Part shown: piece by piece, positions 53,304 to 61,469 of the stretch | Layout: every line of letters begins with the position of its first letter | Numbering within the stretch: the first letter of the stretch is position 1 | Source of the DNA: Cupriavidus basilensis | GTDB lineage: Bacteria; Pseudomonadota; Gammaproteobacteria; Burkholderiales; Burkholderiaceae | Reading direction: 5' to 3' | NCBI RefSeq assembly: GCF_000832305.1 | Contig: NZ_CP010536.1 | Coordinates: forward strand, 3,782,001 to 3,846,000 | Length of the DNA: 64,000 nt | Translations under genes and position numbers: made by a program | The notes under the pieces: generated by a model | Seen by the model: only the letters and a program-made list of their open reading frames with translations | Database searches by the model: none | What the model was told of the DNA's origin: nothing

Positions 53304-53885
53304 TTACGGACGGGTGCCCGTGGGGAAAGGCCATGCCGCAGCCGGGTTCAGCGCGGTCTTGGCAGCTGCAGCGGGTGCAACAGCAGGTGCAGCGGCAGGC
53401 TTGGCAGGCGCGGCCTTCTTGGCAGCAGCCTTCTTGGCCGGTGCCTTCTTGGCAGCAGGCGCCTTCTTGGCCGGTGCGGCCTTCTTGGCAGCAGCAGCCT
53501 TCTTGGCGGGCGCGGCCTTCTTGGCAGCCGGTGCAGCCTTCTTGGCCGGTGCGGCCTTCTTGGCGGCGACCTTCTTGGCCGGTGCGGCCTTCTTCGCTAC
53601 AACCTTCTTGGCAGCAGCTTTCTTGGCCGGTGCGGCCTTCTTGGCTACAACCTTCTTGGCTGCGGCCTTCTTCGCCGGTGCGGCTGCCTTCTTCGCTACG
53701 ACCTTCTTGGCGGCGACCTTCTTCACTGCAGCCTTCTTGGCCGGTGCAGCTTTCTTGGCCGGTGCTGCCTTCTTGGCGGCGACCTTCTTCACAGCGGCTT
53801 TCTTGGCCGGGGCGGCTGCCTTCTTGGCGGCCGGCTTGGCGGCGACCTTCTTAGCCGCCGGTTTCTTCTTTGCAGTCGTTGCCAT
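53304..53885 (-). CDS. Histone H1-like Ala/Lys/Pro-rich DNA-binding protein
   Basis: A 193-residue, extremely basic, low-complexity protein built from repeats of KKAAPAK, KKVAAK and KKVVAK type. It starts MATTAKKKPAAKKVAAKPAA; the last 30 residues are less basic (ALNPAAAWPFPTGTRP). This resembles bacterial H1-like/AlgP-type proteins, thought to bind and compact DNA through Lys-rich tails. There is no globular domain. I chose ATG 53885, which has a clear AAGGAG ribosome site. The repetitive DNA is prone to length change. A strong promoter lies about 570 bp upstream. Confidence 0.88.
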   Translation of the reverse strand: MATTAKKKPAAKKVAAKPAAKKAAAPAKKAAVKKVAAKKAAPAKKAAPAKKAAVKKVAAKKVVAKKAAAPAKKAAAKKVVAKKAAPAKKAAAKKVVAKKAAPAKKVAAKKAAPAKKAAPAAKKAAPAKKAAAAKKAAPAKKAPAAKKAPAKKAAAKKAAPAKPAAAPAVAPAAAAKTALNPAAAWPFPTGTRP

Positions 53886-54457
53886 GGATAACTCCTTCAC
53901 TAGAGAGTGAATATCGAATGACCTAAGTTGGCGACCCGACCGACCCGAGGCGCGATACAGCAATGCGACCCCAATCGAGCGAGCGATTCATCGGCGCACG
54001 GCGCGCGTTGTGGCCGCACGCTAATGAATTCGGTGGCAGGGGCACCGCGGCGCGCGGTGCGAATGTGGCCAAGCGGAGCCCGCAGCCGGGCTTCTGACGC
54101 TTGCCGCGCCCTGGAATATTCGATCTGCCCGCGCCATCCGCCGGATCGGCGCGCGACATGAAAAGAGAGATATCGGCCGGCATATCCGTGATGCGGGCCA
54201 AGCCACGCACACCACGTACGGCATTTTTTCGGGGGTAGTTCGCCCATCCCGTTACTGGGCCAAAGGAGACTGCACGCGTTTTAGAAAACCAGTACGGCTT
54301 GGTCTGCGTCAAAGTTCTAGTGCTCCTGAGCTACCTGTTTCATTGCATCGAAGTGGGTGGCGCTCATCGTTGCGCATCACGTCCAACCTCATCGTTGCAT
54401 CTTGCTGTCTTGCCTACCATGCAGCCATGCAATGAAGTGAGACTCTTGTCAAGGCGA

Positions 54458-54486
54458 ATCATAATTCGTTTGTTGGGCGATGTTAA
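54458..54486 (-). promoter_or_regulatory. Strong sigma-70 promoter, minus strand
   Basis: On the minus strand TTAACA (54486-54481) and TATGAT (54463-54458) are separated by exactly 17 bases. An A/T-rich tract lies just upstream of the -35. Transcription would start near 54450 and run toward the H1-like gene, leaving a leader of about 565 nt. Confidence 0.6.
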
Positions 54487-55144
54487 GAAAAAAGTGCAAA
54501 AAAACTTGCGTGCGAGCATGACAACTTCATCGTCTTCGTCGTTGCGCCGCGCTGACCTCGTCTTTGCTTGCGCGCGCTGCGCTCTCATCGCGTCTCTCGC
54601 ACCCTCGCGACGCTGCTCTCGAGCATGCGCGATGCCCCTTCGACACGGCATCGCGCGAGCGTGAAGACGTCGCTGGCGTGCTCCGGATTTTCGGCGCGCG
54701 CATCGCAGCGGGCGCGACTCCCATGCCTTTTGGCAATGCCGATTCCCGCTCATTGTGTAAAGCCGGAAACCCGCATGCACAAAGGCTTTTAGGGAAGCAG
54801 AAAAGTTCTGCGCAACAACCGTCGGCACGCGTTGCGCGAGCGCTGGGACGCGTGATGCCCGGATGCGATCGAGCGCTGCGAGGACATCGGCAGCGCTACC
54901 GCGAAGACGCGCATCCGCAACGCAGCGCGCGGCGCGCACAGTGCGCGTCGCCTCAACTCGGCATGCACGCTCACGCGCAGCGCGCGCAGTGATGCGCCGA
55001 CGCAACGGTTTGAGAATCGTCACCGCGACGCGCGCTCTCCAACGATGCTCGAACGATGTGGATCACCATCTCGCACGCGCATCGCGCGAGCGTCATTGAC
55101 ACGTGAGACACCCTTCCGAATCTCGCTTCGCAGGTGCTGTCGCT

Positions 55145-55180
55145 GGTGATCTCGCCGATGATCTCGCCGGTGATCTCACG
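55145..55180. repeat. Three-unit 12-bp tandem repeat
   Basis: Units GGTGATCTCGCC, GATGATCTCGCC and GGTGATCTCACG follow one another without gaps. Units differ at one to three positions, so the array is old. It lies in the gene-poor region and has no assigned role. Confidence 0.7.
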
Positions 55181-55626
55181 GCGGTGTCGGCATGCATCCG
55201 ACAGCGGATGACTTCGCGCGTCGACCAGGCCAGCAGTTCGCGTGGCGAGGCATCGGCTCGCGCACCATCCAAATGGACTACTGCGAATGGAGCAGGTCGC
55301 CGGTGCGCGCAAGGAACGCGAGCGTGGATGGCCGCACGCGCCGGCACCCCTGCGGCAGCAAGCGCGCCGTGGCGCCCCTGCTTGAAACGTACCGCTAGAG
55401 GATTGCTTCGAGTGCCGGGCAGCGGACAATTTGCTGCATGACAAAATCCGCCTGCTTCCAGACGCCAGGCCGGTCTGCGGCAGATGCCGGGGGGGCTTTG
55501 GTGCGTATGCAAAGGCGGGCTGGCGATTGCAGCACGAGCGCATCGCCAGTAGATTGGCGTACGCGCGCCGCCGGGTTGGCCCTGTGCTGGCATCATGGCG
55601 CGCACCAACTCGAAGAGGAGATCCCG

Positions 55627-56109
55627 ATGCACTTTACTGCCCCCCGCTGCGTCGCACGCGCCGCCGCCGTCGCGGCACGCACCGCCGTGCTCGCCGGCGC
55701 GTTGCTGGGTAGCGCCGCTGCGCTGGCCCAGGCCACCCCCACCGGCGCATGGAAGACCATCGACGACGCCACCGGCAAGCCGCGCGGCCTGGTGGAGATC
55801 AGCGAACAGAACGGCGTCTATAGCGGCAAGCTGGTCAAGAGCTTTACCGAGAACGACGGCAAGATCAAGGTGTGCGACAAGTGCACCGACGCGCGCCGCG
55901 ACCAGCCCATCATGGGGATGACCATCATCACCGGCCTGCGCAAGACCGGCGACAACGAGTGGAGCGGCGGCGAGATCCTCGACCCCGAAAGCGGCAAGCT
56001 CTACAAGACCAAGATGTCGCTGGCGGACGATGGAAAGAAACTCAACGTGCGCGGCTTCATCGGCATCAGCCTGCTGGGCCGCACCCAGACCTGGGAGCGC
56101 GAACGCTAG
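55627..56109 (+). CDS. DUF2147-family exported protein
   Basis: A 160-residue protein with a signal peptide (about 1-36, cleavage near AALAQA) and a DUF2147 domain: TGAWKTIDDATGKPRGLVEI at the start, VCDKCTDARRDQPIMGMTII with a CxxC pair, and NEWSGGEILDPESGKLYKTK, then FIGISLLGRTQTWERER. It is predicted lipocalin-like and periplasmic; its ligand is unknown. GAGGAGA precedes the ATG. It stands alone before the transporter gene. Confidence 0.88.
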   Translation: MHFTAPRCVARAAAVAARTAVLAGALLGSAAALAQATPTGAWKTIDDATGKPRGLVEISEQNGVYSGKLVKSFTENDGKIKVCDKCTDARRDQPIMGMTIITGLRKTGDNEWSGGEILDPESGKLYKTKMSLADDGKKLNVRGFIGISLLGRTQTWERER

Positions 56110-56444
56110 CCTGCCACGACTGGCGATGCCGGTGCCACCGACGGCACCGGCATCATCGCCAGCTTGCCTGCGCGCATCGCCGCCGCGCCACCTCCGCCAC
56201 ATCCTCCCCCGCACGCCCCACCCATGCCGCCCGCGCTCCCTTGCGCGGCTTGCGGCCCGTCGCCTGCCATGCGCTGCCCGCATGACGACATGCGCAGAAT
56301 TCGTTTTCGGCACGGCGGCGCTGCTCCTACCATCGGACTACCTGCCGTGCGCCGATGGATCCCCGACCGCACCGGGCGGCGCTGCCACGCCGACCCGGCA
56401 TCGACGCGGTGCGCGCACCGGGCCCGCCAACCCAGGAGGATGTC

Positions 56445-57779
56445 ATGCACGCAAGCGCCCACCCAGAAGCGCCATCGAAGCCACCAAGCGTCAGCGGCGC
56501 GCAACGCCGCCACGCCATCGTCGCCACCGTGATCGGCAACGGTCTCGAGTGGTTCGACTTCACCGTCTATAGCTTCTTCGCCGTCATCATCGCGAAGCTC
56601 TTCTTTCCCACCGGCAACGACCTGTCTTCACTGCTGCTCGCGGTTGCCACGTTTGGCGTGGGATTCTTCATGCGGCCGGTCGGCGGCATCATCCTCGGGG
56701 TATACGCCGACCGCGTAGGCCGCAAGGCAGCGCTGTCGCTGACCATCCTGCTGATGGCGCTGGGCACCACCATGATCGGCCTGGCGCCCACCTATGGTCA
56801 GATCGGTGTCGTCGCACCACTGCTGATCGTGGTGGCACGGCTGCTACAGGGCTTCTCCGCCGGCGGCGAAATGGGCGGCGCCACCGCCTTCCTGACCGAG
56901 TACGCACCGGTGGAGCGCCGCGCCTACTACTCCAGCTGGATCCAGGCGAGCATCGGCGTGGCCGTGCTGCTGGGCGCCGCGGTCGGTACCTTCGTCACCT
57001 CCGCGCTGAGCACCGAGGCGCTCAATAGCTGGGGCTGGCGCCTGCCATTCCTGCTCGGGATCGTGATCGGGCCGGTGGGCTACTACATCCGCCATCACCT
57101 CGACGAGACGCCGACCTTCCGCGATGCCACCGACAAGTCGGACTCGCCGCTGACCGAAGTGCTGCGCGACTACCCGCGCCAGACCGCGGCCAGTTTCTCG
57201 ATGGTGATCTTGTGGACTGTCTGCACCTATGTGTTGCTGTTCTATATGCCGACGTACTCGGTCAAAGTGCTCCATGTGCCGCAGTCGACTGGCTTCATCG
57301 CCGGCATGGTGGGCGGCCTGGCGATCATGGTGTGTTCGCCGCTGGTCGGGCTGCTGGCCGATCGCATCGGGCGCCGCGTGCTGCTATCGGGTTCCGCGCT
57401 GCTGATCCTGGTGCTGGCTTACCCGATGTTCGCCTACATCAACCAGGCCCCGGGGCTGGCTTCGCTGGTGGTCTTCCAACTGGTGTTCGGTATCTTGATC
57501 GCCACCTACACCGGCCCGATCCTGGCGGCGTTCTCCGAGCTCTTCCCGGCCAAGGTGCTGTCGACCGGATTGTCGGTGGCCTACAACCTGGCGGTCACCA
57601 TCTTCGGCGGCTTCGCGTCGTTCATCATCACCTGGCTGATCGCCAGCACGGGCAGCGCCATGGCGCCTGCGTTCTACGTGATGTTCGCCGCCGCCATCAG
57701 CCTGGCTGGCACACGCCTGGTGCGCGAGCCCGCCTACCTGCGCCCGGCGCAGGCTACCCGAGCCACTCAACCCGTCTAA
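56445..57779 (+). CDS. MHS-family MFS metabolite:H+ symporter
   Basis: A 444-residue transporter with 12 predicted membrane helices. VIGNGLEWFDFTVYSFFAVI is the MHS-family first helix, followed by RPVGGIILGVYADRVGRKAA (loop 2-3 signature) and LQGFSAGGEMGGATAFLTEY. Relatives import citrate, proline/betaine or dicarboxylates. A full AGGAGGA ribosome site precedes the ATG. Its stop overlaps the amidohydrolase ATG (TAATG), so both are made together and the transported compound is probably the amidohydrolase substrate. Confidence 0.9.
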   Translation: MHASAHPEAPSKPPSVSGAQRRHAIVATVIGNGLEWFDFTVYSFFAVIIAKLFFPTGNDLSSLLLAVATFGVGFFMRPVGGIILGVYADRVGRKAALSLTILLMALGTTMIGLAPTYGQIGVVAPLLIVVARLLQGFSAGGEMGGATAFLTEYAPVERRAYYSSWIQASIGVAVLLGAAVGTFVTSALSTEALNSWGWRLPFLLGIVIGPVGYYIRHHLDETPTFRDATDKSDSPLTEVLRDYPRQTAASFSMVILWTVCTYVLLFYMPTYSVKVLHVPQSTGFIAGMVGGLAIMVCSPLVGLLADRIGRRVLLSGSALLILVLAYPMFAYINQAPGLASLVVFQLVFGILIATYTGPILAAFSELFPAKVLSTGLSVAYNLAVTIFGGFASFIITWLIASTGSAMAPAFYVMFAAAISLAGTRLVREPAYLRPAQATRATQPV

Positions 57780-59026
57780 TGACCGTCCCGCGCATGAAAC
57801 AGATCCTACTCAAGGGCGGCAACGTCCTCGACCCTGCCCATGGCAGCCTTCTGCAACGCCACGATGTGCTGATCGAAGGCGAGCGCATCGCCGACGTTTC
57901 GGCTACGCCGATCCACGCGCCCAGCGCGCAGGTGATCGACCTCTGCGGCAAGACCGTGATGCCCGGACTGATCGACTGTCACGTGCACGTGCTGGCGTCG
58001 CTGGCCAACCTCGGCCTGAATGCGGTGCAGCCTAATGTACTGGTGGCGTTGCGCGCCGTACCGATCATGAAAGCCATGCTCGAGCGCGGCTTCACCACCG
58101 TGCGCGATGCGGGCGGCGCCGACTGGGGCCTGTCGCAGGCCATCGAAACCGGCCTGGTGCCGGGCCCGCGCATCTTCCCGTCGGGCAAAGCACTGTCGCA
58201 AACCGGCGGGCACGGCGACTTCCGAGCGCGCGCCGATGTGCTGGAGCCATGCTCGTGCGCCTTCCGTGCCGGCGCCATCGCCCGTGTGGCCGATGGTGTG
58301 GATGCGGTGCGCCTGGCGGTGCGCGAAGAGATCCAGAAGGGCGCCACGCAGATCAAGATCATGGCATCCGGCGGCGTGGCGTCGCCCACCGACCCGATCG
58401 GCAACACGCAATACAGTGAAGACGAGATCCGCGCCATCGTGGCCGAGGCCGAAGCGGCCCAGACGTATGTGATGGCGCACGCCTATACAGGCCGCGCCAT
58501 CGCGCGCGCGGTGCGCTGCGGCGTGCGCACCATCGAGCACGGCAACCTGGTCGACCGCGCCGCCGCGCGCGTGATGCGCGAGCATGGCGCGTTCGTGGTG
58601 CCTACCCTGGTCACCTACGATGCGCTCGCGCGCGACGGCGCGCGCCTGGGCTTGCCGGCGGAATCGGTGGCCAAGATCGAAACCGTGCGCCAGGCCGGCC
58701 GCGACTCCCTCGCCATCTATGCGGACGCCGGCGTGCCGATGGGCTTTGGCTCCGACCTGCTGGGAGAGATGCACCAGGACCAGTCGGAAGAGTTCCGCAT
58801 CCGCGCAGAGCTGCTCGGCAACCTGGAGGCGATCCGCAGCGCCACTTCGATCGCCGCCGCGATCCTGCAGCGCGAAGGCGAGCTCGGCACCGTGCGCGCC
58901 GGCGCGCTGGCCGACCTGATCGCGGTCGATGGCAACCCGCTGGCCGACATCGGCCTGCTCGGCGGCCAGGGCAAGCACCTGGCGATGGTGATGCAGGCGG
59001 GCAGGCTGCATCGCCAGCCGGGCTGA
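57779..59026 (+). CDS. Metal-dependent amidohydrolase (imidazolonepropionase/prolidase-like)
   Basis: A 415-residue TIM-barrel amidohydrolase. Metal ligands: DCHVHV (His68, His70), Lys in QIKIMASGGVASP, His in YVMAHAYTG, His in TIEHGN and Asp in PMGFGSDLLGEMH. The pattern places it with the aryldialkylphosphatase-like/Xaa-Pro dipeptidase subgroup of the superfamily (binuclear site with bridging carboxylated Lys). Substrate is unknown. The ATG overlaps the transporter stop; ATG 57794 is the alternative start. It shares the locus with a LysR regulator and a Bug binding protein. Confidence 0.88.
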   Translation: MTVPRMKQILLKGGNVLDPAHGSLLQRHDVLIEGERIADVSATPIHAPSAQVIDLCGKTVMPGLIDCHVHVLASLANLGLNAVQPNVLVALRAVPIMKAMLERGFTTVRDAGGADWGLSQAIETGLVPGPRIFPSGKALSQTGGHGDFRARADVLEPCSCAFRAGAIARVADGVDAVRLAVREEIQKGATQIKIMASGGVASPTDPIGNTQYSEDEIRAIVAEAEAAQTYVMAHAYTGRAIARAVRCGVRTIEHGNLVDRAAARVMREHGAFVVPTLVTYDALARDGARLGLPAESVAKIETVRQAGRDSLAIYADAGVPMGFGSDLLGEMHQDQSEEFRIRAELLGNLEAIRSATSIAAAILQREGELGTVRAGALADLIAVDGNPLADIGLLGGQGKHLAMVMQAGRLHRQPG

Positions 59027-59108
59027 AGTCAAACGCGGCAAACGAGGCAAACGCGGGCGGACAGTGCCCGCGGACTATCATGACGGCTAAACCGTTCCAT
59101 TCGCCGCC

Positions 59109-60011
59109 ATGCGCATCTCCCCCCTTCCGCCCCTGCCCTGCCTGGTCGCCTTCGAGTCGGCCATGCGGCATGGCAGCTTCACCCGCGCCGCCAGCGAACT
59201 TCACCTGACGCAGAGCGCCATCAGCCGCCAGGTGGCGCAGCTCGAACACTTCCTCGGCAAGAAGCTCTTCATCCGCGAGCCGCGCGCACTGCGCCTGACG
59301 GTAAGCGGCCAGGCTTATGCCGAAGAGGTGCAGCGCCTGCTGTCGGCCTGCGCCGAAGCGACCGAGGATGTGATGAAGCGCAAGGGCCATGCCGAGCTGA
59401 CGGTGGCCTGCTCCTGCGGCGTGGCGGTGCTCTGGCTCACGCCCAGGCTGGCGGCCTTTCGCACCGCGCACCCCGACATCCACCTGCGCCTGCTGGTCAA
59501 CGACAGCCTGGCCTCGCTCTCGCCCGCCGAGTTCGACGTGGGCATGTATTACCTGCGCGAGGGGCCGCCGGCGGGACTGGCATCGCGCCGGCTTTACGAC
59601 GAGGACGTGTTTCCCGTCTGCGCGCCGCGCTACCTGGCCGGCCGCCGGCTGGCGCCAGCGGACCTCCCCGGCGAGACCTTGCTGATGCTGGAAGACGGGC
59701 AGCGCCAATGGATGTCGTGGCAGACCTGGCTGGCGCACAACGGGCTGGCGGACGCGCGGCCACCGCACAAACTGGTGGCCAACCAGTATCCGATCCTGCT
59801 GCAGCTCGCCATTGAAGGCCAGGGCATCGTCCTGGCATGGCGTCACATGATCGACCGCTGCCTGCAGGAAGGGCTGCTGGTGCGCGCCTGCGAGGCGAGC
59901 GCGAGCCTGGGCGGTGGCTACTACGCGGTGTGGCCGCAAGACCGCGCGGAGGCCGCGGCAGCGCGCACGTTCCGCAACTGGCTGGCACAGCAGAGCGCGG
60001 AAAGCCAGTAA
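59109..60011 (+). CDS. LysR-family transcriptional regulator (GcvA-like)
   Basis: A 300-residue regulator. The winged HTH is MRISPLPPLPCLVAFESAMR with HGSFTRAASELHLTQSAISRQVAQLEHFLG, typical of the GcvA/AmpR subgroup; the effector domain follows from about 90 (LTVACSCGVAVLWLTPRLAA). It lies 82 bp after the amidohydrolase on the same strand and probably regulates the surrounding transporter-amidohydrolase-Bug genes in response to their substrate; that is inference from position. Confidence 0.9.
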   Translation: MRISPLPPLPCLVAFESAMRHGSFTRAASELHLTQSAISRQVAQLEHFLGKKLFIREPRALRLTVSGQAYAEEVQRLLSACAEATEDVMKRKGHAELTVACSCGVAVLWLTPRLAAFRTAHPDIHLRLLVNDSLASLSPAEFDVGMYYLREGPPAGLASRRLYDEDVFPVCAPRYLAGRRLAPADLPGETLLMLEDGQRQWMSWQTWLAHNGLADARPPHKLVANQYPILLQLAIEGQGIVLAWRHMIDRCLQEGLLVRACEASASLGGGYYAVWPQDRAEAAAARTFRNWLAQQSAESQ

Positions 60012-60136
60012 CGGAGCGCATGCGGGTTCAGCGAATTGACAGGTTCGCTGGTTATGATCCGTCGCAGCAGCATCCGAGCACCTAGCACCTGTGCCCCCAT
60101 GCACCCGTGCACCCAAAACAGCCAATGGAGACAACC

Positions 60137-61117
60137 ATGCGTATCCCCGCCACCAGCCGCGCGCTGGCCCTCGCCGTTCCCGCCCTGTTCACCGCCGCCT
60201 TCGCCATGCCCGCGCAGGCTGCCGATGCCTGGCCGACCCACGTGATCAAGTTCGTCGTGCCATTTACCGCCGGCGGCGCCAATGACCTGGTGGCGCGCGC
60301 CGCCGCCGACGCGGTTGGCAAGCGCCTGGGCCAGACCGTGATGATCGAGAACCGCCCGGGCGCTGGCGGCGTGGTGGGTGCGGACTACGTGGCCAAGGCC
60401 AAGCCGGATGGCTACACCTTCCTGATCGGCGCCGTAGGCACGGTCACCAACAGCCTGATCCGCGCCAAGATGCCCTACGCGGCCGACGACCTGGTGCCGG
60501 TCTCGCTGGTCGCCGTGAGCCCATCCGTGATCGTGGTCTCGCCGTCCCTGCCGGTGAACAACCTGAAGGAACTGGTCGAGTATTCCAAGAAACAGGCTTC
60601 GGGCGCCAACTTCGCCACCGCCGGCAGTGGCAGCACGCCGCACTTTGTCGAAGAGATGCTCAAGGAGAAAGGCGCGGTGCTGACCGTGGTGCCCTACAAG
60701 AGCGGCTCCGAGAGCATCACCGCGGTGATCGGCAACCAGGTCACCGCGACCTCCGAGGCCAGCGTGGTAGTGCTGCCCAACATCAAGGCCGGCAAGCTCA
60801 AGGCGCTGGGCGCCACCTGGGACAAGCGCATGAGCGCGGCGCCGAACATCGCGACCACGGCCGAGCAGGGCATGCCGGACGTGCGCATCGGCCACTGGGC
60901 AGGCGTGTTCGCACCCAAGGGCACCGACCCCGCCATCCTCAAGAAGATGAACGCCGAAATGAGCGCCGCCATGCAGACGCAGGAAACGCGCGACCGCCTG
61001 ATTCCGAACGGCATCGAACCCGCCGGCGGCACGCAGGAGAGCTTCATTGCCTTCATCAAGTCGGAGCGCGAGCGCCTTGGCCGTATCGCAAAGAACGCCA
61101 ACATGACGGCGGAATAA
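60137..61117 (+). CDS. Bug-family (TctC-like) tripartite tricarboxylate binding receptor
   Basis: A 326-residue periplasmic binding protein. Signal peptide 1-28 (cleavage after AQA), then WPTHVIKFVVPFTAGGANDL and IENRPGAGGVVGADYVAKAK, both Bug signatures, with DGYTFLIGA next. Bug proteins bind small carboxylates; no TctAB membrane genes are nearby, so it is an orphan receptor as is common in Burkholderiales. I chose ATG 60137 after GGAGA. Confidence 0.92.
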   Translation: MRIPATSRALALAVPALFTAAFAMPAQAADAWPTHVIKFVVPFTAGGANDLVARAAADAVGKRLGQTVMIENRPGAGGVVGADYVAKAKPDGYTFLIGAVGTVTNSLIRAKMPYAADDLVPVSLVAVSPSVIVVSPSLPVNNLKELVEYSKKQASGANFATAGSGSTPHFVEEMLKEKGAVLTVVPYKSGSESITAVIGNQVTATSEASVVVLPNIKAGKLKALGATWDKRMSAAPNIATTAEQGMPDVRIGHWAGVFAPKGTDPAILKKMNAEMSAAMQTQETRDRLIPNGIEPAGGTQESFIAFIKSERERLGRIAKNANMTAE

Positions 61118-61469
61118 GAAATATTTTCGGCCGTCCCGACGACAAGGGCGGTGAATGTCTGTATCGGGCTCGTTACGTACGGGCCCGTTTCATTTTATAA
61201 ATGTGTCTAATACGCATCTTTTAACGGGAAATATGCGCAACAGAATTCACGAATGCCAACAAATATTTCTAGATTAGAACATTAGAAATGGCATCACAAT
61301 GTCTGTGATAAAAAGACAACGCGAATTGCAACGCAAATCATTCGCATTTATATTCCGGCTCGCCCAACCACCATTGTCTTCCGCCGTTGGCCGAACCGAT
61401 CCAGGCGCGCACCTTCTTGCCGCTGTCGGCCGGCTCGTGCCCGCGGCCGCACCGGAACCGAGAAACGAC
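61118..61469. other. Intergenic region upstream of the siderophore receptor
   Basis: About 350 bp; the stretch 61170-61350 is strongly AT-rich compared with the rest, as expected of a promoter region. It contains a weak Fur-box-like sequence (61327-61345). Frames that read through it lack a signal peptide and are ignored. Confidence 0.55.
61327..61345 (+). promoter_or_regulatory. Weak Fur-box-like site
   Basis: Eleven of 19 positions match the Fur consensus GATAATGATAATCATTATC, including an unbroken AATCATT. It lies about 125 bp before the receptor ATG in an AT-rich island. The match is modest; the best support is the type of gene downstream. Confidence 0.35.

Larger units (their letters stand above)
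53886..55626. other. 1.7-kb gene-poor region upstream of the H1-like gene
   Basis: No gene can be supported here. From 53886 to 54450 lies the probable leader of the H1-like transcript, with a weak 129-codon minus-strand frame (53923-54312). From 54490 to 55120 the sequence is full of short GCGCGA/TCGCGC and GATGCGC words; a minus-strand frame of 219 codons (54364-55023) is Arg/Ala-rich with third-position GC lower than neighbouring genes and no family match. A three-unit 12-bp tandem repeat is at 55145-55180. The rest to 55626 contains the likely promoter of the DUF2147 gene, not identified. Confidence 0.5.

Noticed and set aside
53304..53885. CRISPR-like appearance of the regularly repeated CTTCTTGGC words
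   Set aside because: The repeats are in frame, vary in spacing and encode Lys/Ala/Pro runs of an H1-like protein; there are no unique spacers.
53923..54312. 129-codon minus-strand frame in the H1-like leader
   Set aside because: No recognisable family, mixed codon use, no convincing ribosome site. Kept only as a remark in the intergenic entry.
55093..56313. 406-codon minus-strand frame
   Set aside because: Covers the DUF2147 gene in antisense; no family match.
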